Assembly: GCF_000972845.2 (NCBI RefSeq)
Contig: NC_040021.1
Location: forward strand, 7,235,291 to 7,299,290
Length of the DNA stretch: 64,000 nt
Direction: 5' to 3'
DNA from: Larimichthys crocea
Lineage: Eukaryota; Chordata; Actinopteri; Sciaenidae
The notes under the pieces were generated by a model, which worked only from the letters and a program-made list of their open reading frames with translations, was not told the DNA's origin and did not search any database. Below, piece after piece: positions 63,666-64,000 of the stretch. Each line of letters begins with the position of its first letter. Positions within the stretch are counted from its first letter, which is position 1. Position numbers and translations under genes: made by a program.

Positions 63666-64000
63666 TAACAATCCAATCCCTGGATGTCTTCATGGTTGTT
63701 TTGTTTTTTTCAGCTGGGCATGAACTTGTCTGCTCGCATGTGTAATGATGGATTTGACTGCAAAACTGTTTTTAAAAGTGAAATGTCTAAAAACTGCCTG
63801 GTCTGTCTGATCTCTACACTGTGTTGGAATGACGGTTTTATTCTGCTCAGCAACACAAATTACAAACTGTTTCATCACTGCAGCACAGCAGACTGGTGAT
63901 GTATTGTGAACAATAGCTGCCTGTCACTGATCTAAAATTAGATGCTTATTTGGTGATTGTAGTTACACATGGAGCCTAAAAAGAGGAAACAAGGCAGGAT

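Larger units (their letters stand above)
60680..64000. other. dpysl5: dpysl5 intron 3, open at the window end
   Basis: No further dpysl5 exon found (the next should begin with AALVGGTT-like codons). It holds (AC)n at about 60682-60705, (CT)n at about 60785-60838, a fragment of repeat family R1 (62207-62287) and a LINE-type 3' fragment at about 63380-63665. The rest is unassigned. Confidence 0.75.

Overview
The window is a piece of teleost nuclear DNA, most likely from a percomorph (spiny-rayed) fish. It is AT-rich and intron-dominated, with consensus splice sites, many (CA/TG)n tracts, and several interspersed repeat families that I recognise as typical of percomorph genomes. Two protein-coding genes are visible, both on the + strand.

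Gene 1 (2350..40821) is a DNA (cytosine-5)-methyltransferase 3A gene, dnmt3a (teleost aa or ab paralogue not resolved). I traced 21 coding exons whose splice phases join without a break (2463 nt: 820 residues plus stop). Counting back from the last exon, they match human exons 3-23; the first two exons and the initiator lie upstream of the window. In order they encode a basic AT-hook-like N-terminus, the nucleosome/ubiquitin-binding segment, the PWWP domain, the cysteine-rich ADD domain and the full catalytic domain with its PCN and ENV motifs. Intron 6 is 16 kb. Inside it, at about 18410-18583, is a candidate alternative promoter and first exon: a CCAAT box, an ATG, 24 open codons and a perfect donor, in phase with exon 7. 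In mammals the short Dnmt3a2 form comes from the same intron.

Gene 2 (5' end near 50.2 kb, continuing past 64000) is dpysl5 (CRMP5). It shows a CpG-rich promoter/exon 1 with two inverted CCAAT boxes, then coding exons 59111-59221 and 60530-60679 (87 residues); the remaining exons lie beyond the window. The two genes are functionally unrelated (de novo DNA methylation; neuronal cytoskeleton signalling), but both orthologues lie in human 2p23, so the pairing looks like retained synteny.

The rest is introns and a 9.4 kb intergenic stretch (40822-50180) rich in repeat debris: six or more copies of one percomorph repeat family, at least three TIR-type MITEs, two tRNA-derived SINEs (one with a clear target-site duplication), degenerate LINE reverse-transcriptase fragments, a Tc1-like transposase fragment, a four-unit diverged tandem repeat and a short interstitial telomere-like array. 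No tRNA or rRNA gene, CRISPR array or prokaryotic feature was seen. All calls are from reading the sequence and remembered family knowledge; no database search was run.
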